DNA of 64,000 nucleotides from Limanda limanda (GCF_963576545.1 NC_083641.1:14444893-14508892); one strand, 5' to 3'; shown: positions 52,700 through 64,000, numbered from the stretch's first letter. Numbers and translations are program-made. Notes: a model not told the origin generated them from the letters alone.

Positions 52700-53458
52700 C
52701 TGGGACCCTTTGATAAAATTAATGTTATTCTATTAAATATGACGATATATATGTTTATGAGAAGGAGTTAAATGAGTAGGAGTTAAAAGAGTAGGAATAA
52801 TATCAACCGTGTAATTTTCTTCTTAAGGAAGTTGAAGTTACGCTTTAATGTTTGAATTGGAGCTGTGAGCTTGCACAATTATCACACAAACGACTTTGCT
52901 TGATTGTTTAAAATGTATAATCATGATAAAATGATATAGAGTCATTATACCTTCTGCTGTTTTATTTTGTCATACCATCATTATTTCTTTCAGTTTAATA
53001 TTGTTTCCCTCCCGTCTCTCACTCTCTTTGTCTCTCTGTTTCATCCTCTTTATTTCACCTCGACTCTCCCTGGCTGTCTCCAGCATTATGCTAACACATT
53101 TAAAGGCATGCTGCTGCTGTGCAGTGCAATCCTTCAGTGAAGCTGCACTCCCTAAATGTGTCTGCTGGGCCCGTGGTTTCTCCCAAACCGATCAATCTCT
53201 GGGATGACACCAGTCCCAAGGTTAAACCAGGGTCACACAAAGGACGCAAGCAGGCGGACATTTACATGCAAGAGCACATGGACCAAACATAAATCCACAC
53301 ATACACAAAAATGTTGTGTTTTTGTGACGAGCATCTGAAGGTGACAAGTCGCATCTGAATATTTGCGTCAATCACAAAAGTAAAACGGTATTTAACTCTC
53401 ATCAATGTCGATATAAACAAAAAATGATAAATTGTTTATTGTACACTCAGTAAACAGT

Positions 53459-53469
53459 GACACACACAG

Positions 53470-53500
<31 letters not shown>
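53459..53500. repeat. (CA)n microsatellite
   Basis: CA repeats with one GG interruption at about 53469-53470; the right part of 30 bases is pure. Confidence 0.93.
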
Positions 53501-53502
<2 letters not shown>

Positions 53503-54530
53503 CAGCCATATATAGAACAAGCCATGTGCCACTTGCATGTCAAACCATGCATGAAATCACATACACTTGCATAAGCAGACAGCCGTCCATGAACATAAAA
53601 GGATGCCCTCTGTCATAAAGTCAAACCTGTATAACTCGATAAACACAAACAGACTCAAAGTCAAACTTCATCTCTGGACCATCAACCCAATTACTCAATA
53701 TTTCCTTTTAAAATGATGATGATTTTCTAGTCTTACTTCACTTCCATCACTAACAACTAAACGTCAACAGGGTTCAAATCAAATCTGTCCGATTGCGTGA
53801 CCTCTTAGAGAAGGTTCACGAAGTTGGTGCCACAACAAACACTAGTTCCACTTCCACTTCTCCTGTGACGTCAGCTCGGCATTTAGGAAGGATTTGGTCA
53901 TGATCCCCATCTTAGTTACCACGGTTACTACATTGAGGAGGTTATTAGACTGCCGGAGGGAATGAAGGTTTTGGACAGCAGATCCTGCAGGGGTTCAATT
54001 CCAAGAATAGCAGTCAAAGCCAAGCTGTCTTATGTAATGTACACAAACAATATAGAGAAGAGAGACCACCACTTGCCTGCTAGCGTTGATGAATGGTGTG
54101 ATGGGAGAGTCCTCCATAACTGCGCCATGACTCATGGTGCGTCACCATCCTCTTCTAGCCACCAGTGAGCTCCATCATTAGTACATTATGTATAGGGGGT
54201 TCAGATTAAGGTCATGATGTTCCACCTTCCACTGTATGGGTGAGGGACTTTGACGGAGAAACAACCACTGTTACTGTTTTTTCCCTAAGACTGGGTTTTT
54301 TCTGTTTGCATGTTCTCCTTGTGTCCTTGTGGTTGGAACTCTTTGCCTTAGGTCTGAATGGTGGTCTATCTCTGTATCTCTGGGTCAACTCCCCACTCGA
54401 CCCTCAACAGATAAGCGTTATCAATGAAGGATGTCAGGGAATTTGTTACTTTTTCACACTTTCATACCTTTTAAATTGTGTTTGACTTCTATTACGCCAG
54501 ATGTTCCACAGATGGTTGACCTGTGACCTG

Positions 54531-54564
54531 TGCCACACCAGAGGCCTGAGTCTCTGGTGTGGCA
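54531..54564. other. Perfect 13-bp GC-rich inverted repeat (hairpin)
   Basis: tgccacaccagag at 54531-54543, loop gcctgagt, and the exact reverse complement at 54552-54564. Pairing can be resumed outside a small bulge (acct with aggt), lengthening the stem to about 17 pairs. It is the most stable-looking short hairpin in the window. Confidence 0.7.
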
Positions 54565-56367
54565 GTAAGGTGAACTTTGAGAGTCTGTACCACATGAGGA
54601 TATCTTGTCAGAGCTTTTAGTGATGGCATTCTATTCAATCCCATCTGGTTTAGCACTGAAATACTTCTATTGTACTTTAAGCGTTTGACTGTCAGCATGT
54701 ACGTACACAAATCCATGATGTAATGAACTCAAAAAATCAAATGAATATAAAATATTTAAACATCTGTGACCGAAATCAACAGACATTGTGGGGCCTTTCG
54801 AGTCTTTTCAATATAATATCTGACTTCATTCCAAAGGAACCCCCATTCTAAACCAACTGTGGGCTGGAGGAATGGAAGCATCCAACAGAGCATTTCCATC
54901 AGCCCCCATTAATTGACAAAATTGGATTGTGTCCTTTTTGCTTTCAGGGCTGATCATGCAAGAGAAACCCTTTTGCCATGTTGAAAACTGAAAGTATCCG
55001 CAGTTTGACCTTATTTGGAGCACTTTAGACAGCCGAGGCAGAGTGTGTCTTGTAGAATGAATCACCACATCTTTTGAAAATTAAAAAGGGAAATTTGTCA
55101 TAGGTTTGAAACAAATGATCCTTTTCAGGTGCTGAATTTGCCACGAATGACAGGGAGGAAAACGAGTTCTAGGGGGCGGGAGCTGAAGTTTGTGTTTGTA
55201 AACTTTTAAGAAAGGTATATCAATTCCTTATTCTTACGGTGTGTGTGAGTGTGTGTTTGTGTTTGTGTCGTCTTCTCTTTGTTTTAACATCGCCAACGTG
55301 AGATTGAGCATATGTGTGCACGGTGCCACTGCTCTTTTTATTCACTCTGTGTGCCTCCTGTTAAAGCTCACTCTGCAATTTTGAATCAAAGCTAAGCAGG
55401 TGTCACTCTGGCAACAGACAGATGGGAGACCTCATGCTGAAACCAGAACCCAATCATCTCATCTCTCTCTCTCGCCCTCTCTCCCTCTGATCTCGCTCTG
55501 TTGCCTCTGTCTCTCCATTTTTATCAGTGCCACTGTACAGGCTGGCTTTCTTCATACTGGGGGCTTTTATTCTGACAACTGTGTATGAGTGTGGAGGGGA
55601 TTTCCCTTCCCCTAAATTACCTCAAAAATTTGTATTAAGGCTATTTTTTATCAGACGTTGCTATTCAATTTCCATTTCCCACCTTCACCAGACACAAAGC
55701 AATTCAATAAAAACAACAATTGGAATTTTGGGCCACCTGGTTACTTTTGCTCTAGTATTCACTGCTCTTCTAGCTCTGTTTTGGTCTCAAATCACTACTG
55801 AGGGAAACATCTGGCCCATTAGCTCCTACATGCTTCACTGAATTCAACAGCTGGTCCCAAACCATGTCTGTCATTCGGTGCTGGGCAGGTTGCACACAGT
55901 TGTTTATCAGAGCTTCCTGCTTCTCCACTGTCGCTATTCAATAAAGCCAAAAGGCCAAAAAAGTAGCAGTAAATCAAAAGCACAAATGCTGCCAATGTGT
56001 AAAGGCCTGTTTCAGAATGTTATACTCTCATTACTTAACGTGAACTATTCTTCTTCTGCTATTGTTGTATTATTCTTGCCCTCCCCATATCTTTCTTTAT
56101 TCTGTTGGATCTCACACTATTTAAATGTGTTGACATTGTCAAAAACCTAAACAATGAACGTTCTTCTTTTCTTTCTACTGGTTTGGATTCCCTTCCTTTC
56201 TCTGTATTGTTCCGATATCGTATCTCACACAGGATGTATTTCTTTCTCCTGACGCTTTGTCCTCAGGTTTTCGTTTCTCTCATTGTAAATCTGCATCGTC
56301 TTTTCTCTTTTTCAGCACATCCTGCTTGCATTTTGTATGTGTCTCTATTTTTAATTTGTCTTTCTCG

Positions 56368-56372
<5 letters not shown>

Positions 56373-56439
<67 letters not shown>
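56373..56439. repeat. (TC)n microsatellite
   Basis: Sixty-seven bases of uninterrupted TC. Such pure polypurine-polypyrimidine mirror tracts are known to form triplex H-DNA. Confidence 0.97.
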
Positions 56440-56441
<2 letters not shown>

Positions 56442-59089
56442 GAGCACTGTCTCTCCTCTATCTCTGATGAGGCCAGCCCCTCCATGGTGATGAGACCGAC
56501 AGAGGGTGATTAAAGTGGAGTCTCATCTGCTGGGAAAACTGACCTCAATCAGAACTATTCTACCAAGAGGACGCTCCCCTCCTTTCTGTTTCCCTCCACC
56601 CATTCCTCCTACTCACTATATCCCTGACTCTCATCCACCATCCTTTATTCTCCCTGACCCACTCCCTCACCATGTCAGTGCTCCCCATATCTCATCCTCC
56701 ATTTCCCGCTTTCGACTCTCATTTCTCATCTTCCCCTATCCACTCTCAGTGATCACTGTCAATTTGTCATCGTAGGCCGTATTGTTCTGTGATGCTAATC
56801 TGTCCTTCTGAGGAACATCAGAGTTTGCCATAATCAGCTCTGTGCAAGAAACCTGGTATTTACAGAAAAATCTACTTTGGAGGGACCGGCTAGTGTTCGA
56901 AGTTCTGGATTTTTCACCATGAAAAAGGAGATGAATGTGTGCTGTAGTTCTCTTTCTGATGTGATGTAGTGTTCATTTTTTTTACGTTTTATTTAGAGAA
57001 TTTGTATCATCTTTACTTTGTCAAGGCAACATTTATCCACAAACTTTACTTTCCAATTTTAGCTCTGCGCTTGCAACACTGCATCATGACTGTCAGTGTT
57101 TGCTGCTGAAAATGTAACATGTCCACAGAAGGGCATAAGCTCAGGAACACACATGTTTGTGAAGTGTATCAAAGACACGTGTACAGTCAGGTCCACAAGT
57201 CTGAGACCATTCTCCAAATGAATCCCCACTGAGTAAACATGTCATTTCCTGGCAGTGATTGTGATTTACGAGGAAGCTAAAGGTGAAGGCTTCAGTTTAA
57301 TTCGTTCTATTGTGGTGTTGTTAACATATGATAATTAACAACTGTTCATTAAAAGGCCTAAAAAAACATATTCAATGTAATTGGATGTTGAATTTTGGTC
57401 GTCTTTTAATTGCGTTGTTTTTTCTTTCACGTGGCTTTGCTTTTCTCTTCTCTAACTTCTGGGGCAAATTACGTTTTGAGGAAGCATTGTTTTGCTTGAA
57501 AGACCCAAAGTGGCACAAATTACATATTGAAAAAATTAAATAAAGATAAAATAAGATGTTTAACCCAAAATAAAAAGAAAGATTCCATTTCCCTCTCTGT
57601 GTTTTAAACGAGCAGGGATTATTCTTTCATTTATTGTTTTTTTGTCTCTCGGCGTTATTCGATCAACCAATGGCTACTGGGACAAAGGTATATTTCAGAA
57701 TTTAAGGCCAACAAGTTTGACCGATTTGATGATTTCATGTGTTATTAGGCAGATATTTTTGTACAGTCTAAACAACCAAGGGCAGAGTGTATTTAGTGTT
57801 ACTGCACATGCCCTTGACAGCACTGCTGGCTGAGCTTGATTTGAATCTTCATATTGCCGGTGATCAAGCGTGCAGGGTGATTTGCGGCATAATGCATACT
57901 GTCTGCAGTATTGAATTACACGGCCACCAGAGGCATTTGACTGGCTCTGCTGAACCGGAAGTGATGCAATCACACTGGCCTCATTTCCAGTGATATTTAA
58001 ATCCTTTTCTGCATGAACGCTCTGGCCAATTGGCAAATCACTCTTCCGCCGTGTGTGCCCTCTTCTTGATTTGATGTGTTACGAATGTTTGTGTGAGTGC
58101 GTGGGTGTGCCGTTGTGGCAATTTGATGTGATTTGTGAAGATGTGTGTGCGTGTGGCCATCCTTTGGTCCTTAATCCACAATCTGCAGTCTGCCAGACAG
58201 ACATGTCTTTTTTTTCTCAAAGCTCTAACCAAAAAAAAGGAAAAAATAAGTATTTCTCTGTTTGCAGTGAAGGAGCCTTGCAGTTTTACCAGTAAGGCCT
58301 AACATGGATCATCCAATCCATCGTTTTGTTCATTTGACTCCACCTAAGGCTTACAGTGAGATCAGAGCTTAATTGGTTGGGTAATCATTTCAAGGCAAAC
58401 AGAAACCGTTGGTCTTTGGTTCACACAGCAACCAGAGTTTCAGGCTTAACAATATCTGTGTTAAAGACCTTTGACTGCTTGATTTTCCGCTATTAAATCT
58501 TAAATAACCAACTTCTAGCAAAAGTCTGCTCGATAGAAAAAAGGTCACAAATGATGTACCGGTTTTACACAACGCAAAATCACCTGCTTCGTGTCTGAAC
58601 TCCAGCGCTGATCATATCTTTCTGCAGTTTTTTATTTTTCCCTTGCTTGTTTCGTCAAAAAGTAATTTGAGGAAAAGCTATGTTTCTGTTCTCAAATGAG
58701 ACATTTTGAGAGTGATGATAATGGCGATCATGATGATGATGGTGATTGTCCCAGTTATGATTGCCGTGCCACCTGAAGGCGTAACGTGAGTGTTGACAGA
58801 TGTGTTTTAATGGCATTCATTAACTAAAGCCATTCACTCTAAAATGAAATGGTTGTCTAGTGCTCTCTGCACATTCGTGTACTTTCTCTTTTGCCCTTTG
58901 AGGATGAACCAAATGAAAACCAGTTGTTATCCGCGCCACAGTCACACCTCTGTAACTCCCCTTTGTCGTAAAAGGTCCCCTGTGATGGTTCACTGTCATG
59001 CTTTTAATTAAGAATGTGTGATGCTCTCAGATTGTGCTGTCCATCATGTTATCAGTGTGGAGCTGGGTTATAAATGTCATCAATTAATA
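56440..59089. other. Non-coding stretch, nothing firmly recognised
   Basis: 56560-56740 is pyrimidine-rich on the plus strand. 57640-58040 is unique and even in composition and is a candidate conserved element. A short (GAT)n-like run lies at about 58708-58745. No gene recognised. Confidence 0.5.
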
Positions 59090-59204
59090 AACACTGATCC
59101 GCCACAACATTAAAACCACCTCCCTATTGCATAGGTCCCCCTTCCCTTGTTCCAGCTTTGATCTGTCAAGACATGTCCTGGAGGATGTGGATAGCCTGTC
59201 CTTG

Positions 59205-59985
59205 ACGGGGGGCCGCCATGTATCAGATTTGTTTTTCCAGCACATCGTAGAGATGCTTGATCATATTCAGATCTGAGAAAAATCATGGCCAATGCAATAC
59301 CCTGAACTCTTTGTCCGGTTCTTCAAACCATTCCTGATCAGTTTGGCTAGCCCTGCTGAAAGTGGCCACTGCCAACAGGAAATGCTGTTGCAACCATGTT
59401 AAGGGAAGGTAGTTAGTGTGTATGAAACATCCACATGAGCCAGGACCCATTATTTCCCAGCTGAACATTATCCAACGCATCACACTGAAGCTGGATCTCA
59501 ATTCCAGAGGCCTTCTTTTTTTGGCTCAACCTAAAAGAGACAGTCTGTTCTATGGAGGTGTTCCTATGTGACACCAGCTTGTCTCGCCCTTACCATTGCA
59601 TCGTTATGTACTTTGAGCCGCTGTACCTACTGCAACTCAGCCATCCTCATTTGTAGCTGGTTAGCTTTGTCACCCCCACGCAAGGAATCCTAGAGCTTGG
59701 TATGTCGGAGAAGGATCCACCAATTGGATCCGTATCTGATCAGGAATGGACAGATGTATTTGTAGGCCACATTTGACACAGCCTTTGAAATGGGAAGGCC
59801 TGGTTGGACTGCTGTGCGACCATCATTCCACAAATGCATCCCCCGAAGAACATGGCCCCTGAATTGGGTCACAGCTTGCACAGCAGTGCATCCTGGTGCC
59901 ATTTCCTCCCCATGGGCACAAAGTACATACACCCTGCAGTTCACATGATACAAAAGCAAATGTGAGTCATCAGACCAAGCCACAT
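59205..59985 (-). pseudogene. Tc1-like transposase pseudogene, interrupted and frameshifted
   Basis: Three conserved blocks are readable on the minus strand, in different frames. At about 59983-59883: AWSDDSHLLLYHVNCRVYV and then the motif GEEMAPGCT. At about 59483-59289: MRWIMFSWEIMGPGSCG and further on EWFEEPDKEFRVL. At about 59278-59231: DLNMIKHLYDVLEKQI, the counterpart of the usual catalytic-end signature DLNPIE-LW in Tc1 DDE transposases. In this copy the Pro and Glu of that signature are replaced by Met and Lys, so the catalytic acidic residue is lost as well. Between the first two blocks about 365 bases of unrelated DNA are inserted. The N-terminal DNA-binding region is not recognisable. 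The enzyme family moves DNA by cut-and-paste into TA sites; this copy is non-functional. Confidence 0.8.
59516..59882. mobile_element. Insertion nested in the Tc1-like transposase
   Basis: The transposase match stops after gaggccttctt at about 59515 and resumes with cagtgcatcctgg at about 59883. The intervening 365 bases have no transposase similarity. Its right part, with catttgtggaatgatgg and acccaattcaggggcc on the minus strand, resembles short non-autonomous hAT-type elements that I recall from fish genomes. No terminal inverted repeat or 8-bp duplication could be confirmed, so the class is an inference. Confidence 0.45.
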
Positions 59986-60378
59986 ACTAACAAGGCTCAA
60001 TGGTCCAGTTGTGATTCTCAATTGATCACTGTGTGTTCTGCCAGCTTCATATCCCAGCCCGAAAAAGTCTGTGCTCTTCAGCAGGAGTGGTCCAGACAGG
60101 CTTTGCTCCCTGCAGGGATCAACAAGGTTCAGATGCACATGACTCGGTAGCTAGATCACTACTTGTCCTTTCTCAGGCAAATGGTGACCTGGCAACTCGT
60201 ACTAAACACCTCTTGCCATTTAGTTTTGAAGATGTTCTGCTTCCAACACAACTATTTCAACAACTGACTCCTCACCTGCTTAATATATCCCACCCCTTGA
60301 CAGGTGCTATTGTCGCAAGATAAACAATGTTGCTCGCTTCACCTGTCAGTGGTTGTAATGTTGTGGTTGATCGGTGTA

Positions 60379-61412
60379 TTATACTATCACAGCCTTCAAG
60401 CAGGCGGCTCATGTTAGATATTAGTATTACCAATGTGACATTTCTCATGTCAGAGTAAGCAGTGGAGTGGAAAGAGAGGAAACTAAAATATACCAACTTC
60501 TGCCACCATCTGGGACATTTCAGCCAGAGATCTGTATTTTATTTAGGAGGAAGGAAAGGCGAGATTGTCCTGTTTTCTCCGAGGGCACACTGACAAATAA
60601 GGAGAAATGAAAGAATGTGATTACGTAAAGCAAGTATAAATCAGCTGAGGGACACACAATGCAAAAATCTTAAGGAAGATTTCTCTGAAGAGGAATGTTT
60701 TTTTTATGTCAGTGGTTCCTGTTGCAACCCCCCCAGCTTTCAGTGGAGAAAGTATTTAGCTTTGAATTGTCTCTGTGGAGGTTTACTCTCATTTCATTTT
60801 CCTATATCACTTTAGGATTTGGTGGGAAAAGGTTTCCTTTGTGCTTGTCTATGTCAGGGACCACTAATGCTCCTTTAATGCAGAGCAGACACACTAATTA
60901 GCACGGCTGGTAGATATGTATGACTTGCTGCTGTGCATAACTGCCTTAAGTGAGTGGCAGATTACTGAAGGTGAAAAGGAAAATTGCAAAGCTGGAGCAG
61001 GGTGTCAAACACATGAAATGGCTCATGACAAACAGGTGAGTTTTTGGGAGCTGTGTGTATGCATGCGTGTGTTAGTGAGAGTGTGGGTGTGCATTTCAAT
61101 TGGTGAGACGGGCTGCGAGGATCTGGTCAGGTAGGGTGCTATTGGGCTGTCGACAGAGTAGCTCTGACAGGAAATGGAAATGACAGGATGAGAGAAAAAG
61201 TGTGTGAGTGGTGTGTGTATTCATGTGCACACAAGTAGACAAGGACTCCAGCAGGATTTATATCTTACCCATGACTGAGTAGAAGCAGTATTGTGTCACA
61301 ATATTATGAGAATAATATTATAATTTGTTTAGAAAGAGAATAAATAACCTGTATAGATAATCTGCACTCTCCAGAGTTCCATTACTTCTGGAATCCAAAA
61401 TCTTGATTAGCA
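60379..61412. other. Non-coding stretch, nothing recognised
   Basis: Unique AT-rich DNA without gene or known repeat. Confidence 0.5.
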
Positions 61413-61470
61413 ATCCTATTGTCTAGTATATATAGACAATAGGATATATGATGTATTCGAGGAATACATC
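61413..61470. other. Two adjacent perfect hairpins
   Basis: First, atcctattgtct at 61413-61424 and its exact reverse complement at 61434-61445, with a nine-base loop agtatatat. Then, four bases later, gatgtattc at 61450-61458 and its exact reverse complement at 61462-61470, with loop gag. Two perfect stems side by side suggest a decayed palindromic structure such as a small transposon end or a secondary-structure-driven rearrangement. Confidence 0.75.
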
Positions 61471-61735
61471 AGGTTTTTAGGGTTCGGAATTCATATTTAT
61501 TTCGTTTTTTCCTCTTTGACTTATGTTGATAGTGCAACCTGACCTTTCAAGACACTTTTAAAATAAGAATATTGGATTACAGAATGTATGCAGCTCACAT
61601 ATAGATGGGCTCTGACTGTTATATAAGCCTGCACACACATGCACAGAGCCAATTATCATCCAATGATCAATGATGTAAGCAGTTATAGTTGAAGTTAATT
61701 TTGCCACCCTGTGAACACGGAAATAAATCAATTGT
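61471..61735. other. Non-coding stretch, short
   Basis: No gene or repeat recognised between the paired hairpins and the (CA)n tract. Confidence 0.5.
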
Positions 61736-61746
61736 GTACACACACA

Positions 61747-61811
<65 letters not shown>

Positions 61812-61815
61812 ACAC
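61736..61815. repeat. (CA)n microsatellite, long
   Basis: About 80 bases of CA with single interruptions (TC at about 61748-61749, GA near 61807-61808). Explains the Thr-His and Cys-Val frames on the two strands. Confidence 0.96.
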
Positions 61816-62447
61816 GTCTGACAGTCTTTGATGTTGTCAAAGTGTTTTCCCTCTCTCATGTTGTTTTATCTTTGTTTCCTACTTCATCCGTGACACACTT
61901 GTATCCGTCTGTCACCTCAATAACAAAGACGCATTGTTATTGCCACTCATTTAAAAGCACGCTGTCTGGGTTCTCTCTCCAAAAGTCAGAGAAAGGGCAC
62001 ATTGATCTATGGATAATAAGATTTAAGTGAGATTTTGGTTTGGAAAAAAGCTGTTGGGCAACACAGTTTCATTGTGTGAAAATAACTGAAGCTTTGTATA
62101 CAGAGCATAGAGGAAATCTGACATTTTGTGAATCTCACACCTTATACAAACATGAAATGTTTCATGCAACTTATGCAATTTACCGATTCATGCAAGACAG
62201 AAAAAAAGAAACGTTTGGGTATTTTAAGTCATTAAAAACACATATTAGCATAAATATATGTGATTGTTTCTTGATGTCCACAAAGAAAAACAGGTTTGAT
62301 TGCCCTGTGGTGTTTCCTGTCAATAGGATTACAAAGAATTTGTGACGAAAAAACAAACAAACATTTAAATTCTGAATACACCAGTGGACAAATTTAGATG
62401 GTTCCATTCCTCCAGTCTTCTCTTCGCGTTTAGTGGTAGCGTAATTA
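61816..62447. other. Non-coding stretch, nothing recognised
   Basis: AT-rich, unique-looking DNA. The plus-strand frame of 101 codons at 62040-62345 has no recognised motif. Confidence 0.5.
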
Positions 62448-62790
62448 CTTTACATTACCTTATATTAGCTTACATCACATATCATTTAGCTGATGCTTTT
62501 ATCCAAAGCCACTTACAATAAGTTCATTCAACCATGAGGGTACAAACGCAGAGCAGCAAGAATCATGTAAGTACATAAGCTTAAAAAAAGCCAAACTACA
62601 AAGTGCTACATGTAAGTGCAAAATACGAGTGCAACTAACATTATTTTTTCTTTATTTTTTTTTAAATATCAGAGTTGACGATGGTTGTTAAACATCATCA
62701 TCAGATGTGTTTTTAGTATGTGGCGGAGGATGTGTAGACTTTCTTCTGTCCTGATGTCAATGGGGAGCTCGTTCAACCATTGGTCAAGAA
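62448..62790 (-). mobile_element. L2-type LINE 3' end, second copy
   Basis: Read on the minus strand it starts at about 62790 with ttgaacgagctccccattga and catcaggacagaagaaagtc (the last coding part of an L2-type polymerase). It continues through aactctgatattt, ttgcacttacatgtagcact, ttgtagtttggct and tgtaccctcatggttgaatg, and ends with tttggataaaagcatcagct followed by aaatgatatgtgatgtaa at about 62448. The order matches the plus-strand copy at 27.79-28.32 kb, but this copy keeps segments deleted there. It is the 3' terminal few hundred bases only and non-functional. Confidence 0.85.
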
Positions 62791-62837
62791 ACTGAACTCA
62801 GAATGTTCCTTCTAATAGAAAAAGTGCTGCCCATAGA

Positions 62838-62945
62838 TGCACTGTATGAATGTGTGTGGGTGGATGGCAAAAAAACTGCAATGTAAAAGCACTTTGGTTG
62901 GTCATCCAAAAGCACTTTATATATACGAACCATTCACCATTCACT
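62838..62945 (+). mobile_element. Fragment of a common fish interspersed repeat (tail part)
   Basis: The words tgcactgtatgaatgtgtgt, aatgtaaaagcactttggtt, ggtcatccaaaagcacttta and tatatacgaaccattcacca occur in the order of a frequent teleost repeat whose tail contains a repeated 'agcgcttt/agcgctat' motif. It is diverged, and the family name is uncertain. Confidence 0.55.
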
Positions 62946-64000
62946 GTAAACAGAAGATGGAGTCCAGATTATCCACTCTCTACACCGACAGCCAAAAGTT
63001 TGGCAGTTGCCCCCAGAGACTAATTGGTAGTCTGACGATAGCTGATGGGCTCCGAGATTGAACTTTCAGTGGACACGGGCACAGGAACACACCCACATCC
63101 ACCAGTCAGTAGTGACCCCCCCCCCCCCCCCTGCCCTCCCTCCTCCTTGTCTTCCCTGCAATGAAGTGGCGATTAAGCTGGAAATCAATTTGAAGAGCCC
63201 ACGGCTAAATTGATATCATTACATTTACTGCGGGTTGAATAATGAATGAATGTATCACTATGCGGGGACGTAATGGGATGAGACAAAGCACAGGTAGACA
63301 GCTCGCCGCAGGTGAGGGCTATTATTAGCATCGGGTCCCTGGCACACCCACACAGGACCACACATGTACTGATACATGCCTATCTGCAGCAGTGGAGGCA
63401 GAATACACAGTTAAATTGCAATAAAACTAAACAGAGCTAAATGGCACTTCCCGTTAAGCCATTGTCATTGTTGCTGTGTTACACAATGCTGCATCACAGC
63501 ATCGTGCAGGTTTGGAATGAAAGCATTTCCAGTTGTCGAGTGCAGAGGTGATTCATGTGTTTCTCTCTACCATTCATTAGTCCTGACAGGTTTTTCTATT
63601 TTGTTATGAACATCTGTTCGCTGTTTGTTGCCTACTGATAAGCCTGTGGAGTAAAGTATGGGCCAGAACAATATCTGAAAATAACTCACTCTGCAGGTAA
63701 AGAGCTGTGGACACGAATTAGGTGAATGTTTTTTTTTCAATCCACTATTAAATAGATTATGTGAAAATAAGTCAAGTTCGACACAATATTTCTACCTGTT
63801 AATTAAATGAAACAGGAGCTAAATGTGTGCAGGTAAAATGCATCACGTCTGTGCTTGTTAGATAAAGACGAGCATTATAAAATAAATCTGAGATTTAACA
63901 GAAGGGTGATGAATGGAAATTATTAATTAAAAAAGAAAATACACTCGTGTTTTACAGGCTACAAGGACAGAAATAAGAAGGAAATGGGCTTTACACCCAA
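62946..64000. other. Non-coding stretch with poly-C and a possible conserved element
   Basis: A 16-base C run is at 63116-63131. 63150-63345 is unique, lacks low complexity and looks compositionally like a conserved non-coding element (see findings). No gene recognised. Confidence 0.45.
63116..63131. repeat. Poly-C run
   Basis: Sixteen C residues in a row, on the plus strand; the longest pure homopolymer of G/C in the window. Confidence 0.95.

Larger units (their letters stand above)
52700..56372. other. Non-coding stretch with one hairpin and a (CA)n run
   Basis: Contains (CA)n at 53459-53500 and a strong hairpin at 54531-54564. Otherwise unique DNA with pyrimidine-rich patches on the plus strand (55440-55510). 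No gene recognised. Confidence 0.5.
59090..60378 (-). mobile_element. Degenerate Tc1-like DNA transposon
   Basis: The ends are inverted repeats: acactgatc-gccacaacat followed by taaaaccacc at the left, and at the right (60340-60378) a sequence whose reverse complement reads acaccgatcaaccacaacat then tacaaccac. The TIRs are flanked by TA-containing sequence as expected of Tc1/mariner insertion into TA, though the left end carries extra A residues. Inside, the minus strand carries a broken Tc1-type transposase. The right-hand third contains only fragments, and one insertion interrupts the transposase. The element is therefore a dead copy, with internal loss relative to an autonomous Tc1-like element. 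The right inner segment gcttaatatatcccacccct, just before the right repeat, belongs to the same family. Confidence 0.85.

Overview
The window looks like a non-coding stretch (intergenic or large-intron) of a ray-finned fish nuclear genome, most probably a percomorph teleost. The reasons are: no open reading frame with a recognisable host protein, an AT-rich background, very frequent CA/TG microsatellites, and several dispersed repeats that resemble known teleost families (L2-type LINE 3' ends, a tRNA-derived SINE with an L2-like tail, an RTE/Rex-type LINE end and a Tc1-like transposon). The taxon is inferred from repeat style, not proven. I see no rRNA, no functional tRNA, no CRISPR array and no supported protein-coding gene.

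Layout. 1-11.9 kb is mostly unique AT-rich DNA with one decayed reverse-transcriptase fragment (3.33-3.50 kb). A long (TG)n tract lies at 11.98-12.07 kb. 12-22 kb is mostly unique, with purine-rich blocks at about 14.1, 14.9 and 18.65-18.95 kb. A well-bounded solo LTR (653 bp, minus strand, 4-bp target duplication) sits at 22,370-23,022. LINE relics follow at 25.99-26.14 kb (RTE-like, minus), 27.79-28.32 kb (L2-like, plus) and 31.33-31.61 kb (LINE, minus). An inverted-repeat element with 20-bp subrepeats occupies 33.08-33.53 kb. A 5'-truncated L1-like insertion with a 16-bp target duplication lies at 37.39-37.59 kb. A large fold-back element with 16-bp subrepeats and an interstitial (CCCTAA)n core spans 40.57-41.10 kb, followed directly by a tRNA-derived SINE (41.21-41.41 kb). 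42-59 kb is mostly unique with many microsatellites and a few perfect hairpins. A degenerate Tc1-like transposon, carrying a nested insertion, spans 59.09-60.38 kb. A second L2-like 3' end, opposite in orientation to the first, lies at 62.45-62.79 kb, beside another repeat fragment.

How the parts relate. There is no gene network here. The functional logic visible is that of mobile DNA: the SINE at 41.2 kb carries the same 3' tail as the L2-like LINE ends at 28.3 and 62.45 kb, consistent with the SINE borrowing the LINE's retrotransposition machinery. The most unusual structures are two inverted-repeat elements whose arms are built from short tandem units (16 bp and 20 bp). Several stretches look compositionally like conserved non-coding elements, but that can only be tested by alignment to other fish genomes.
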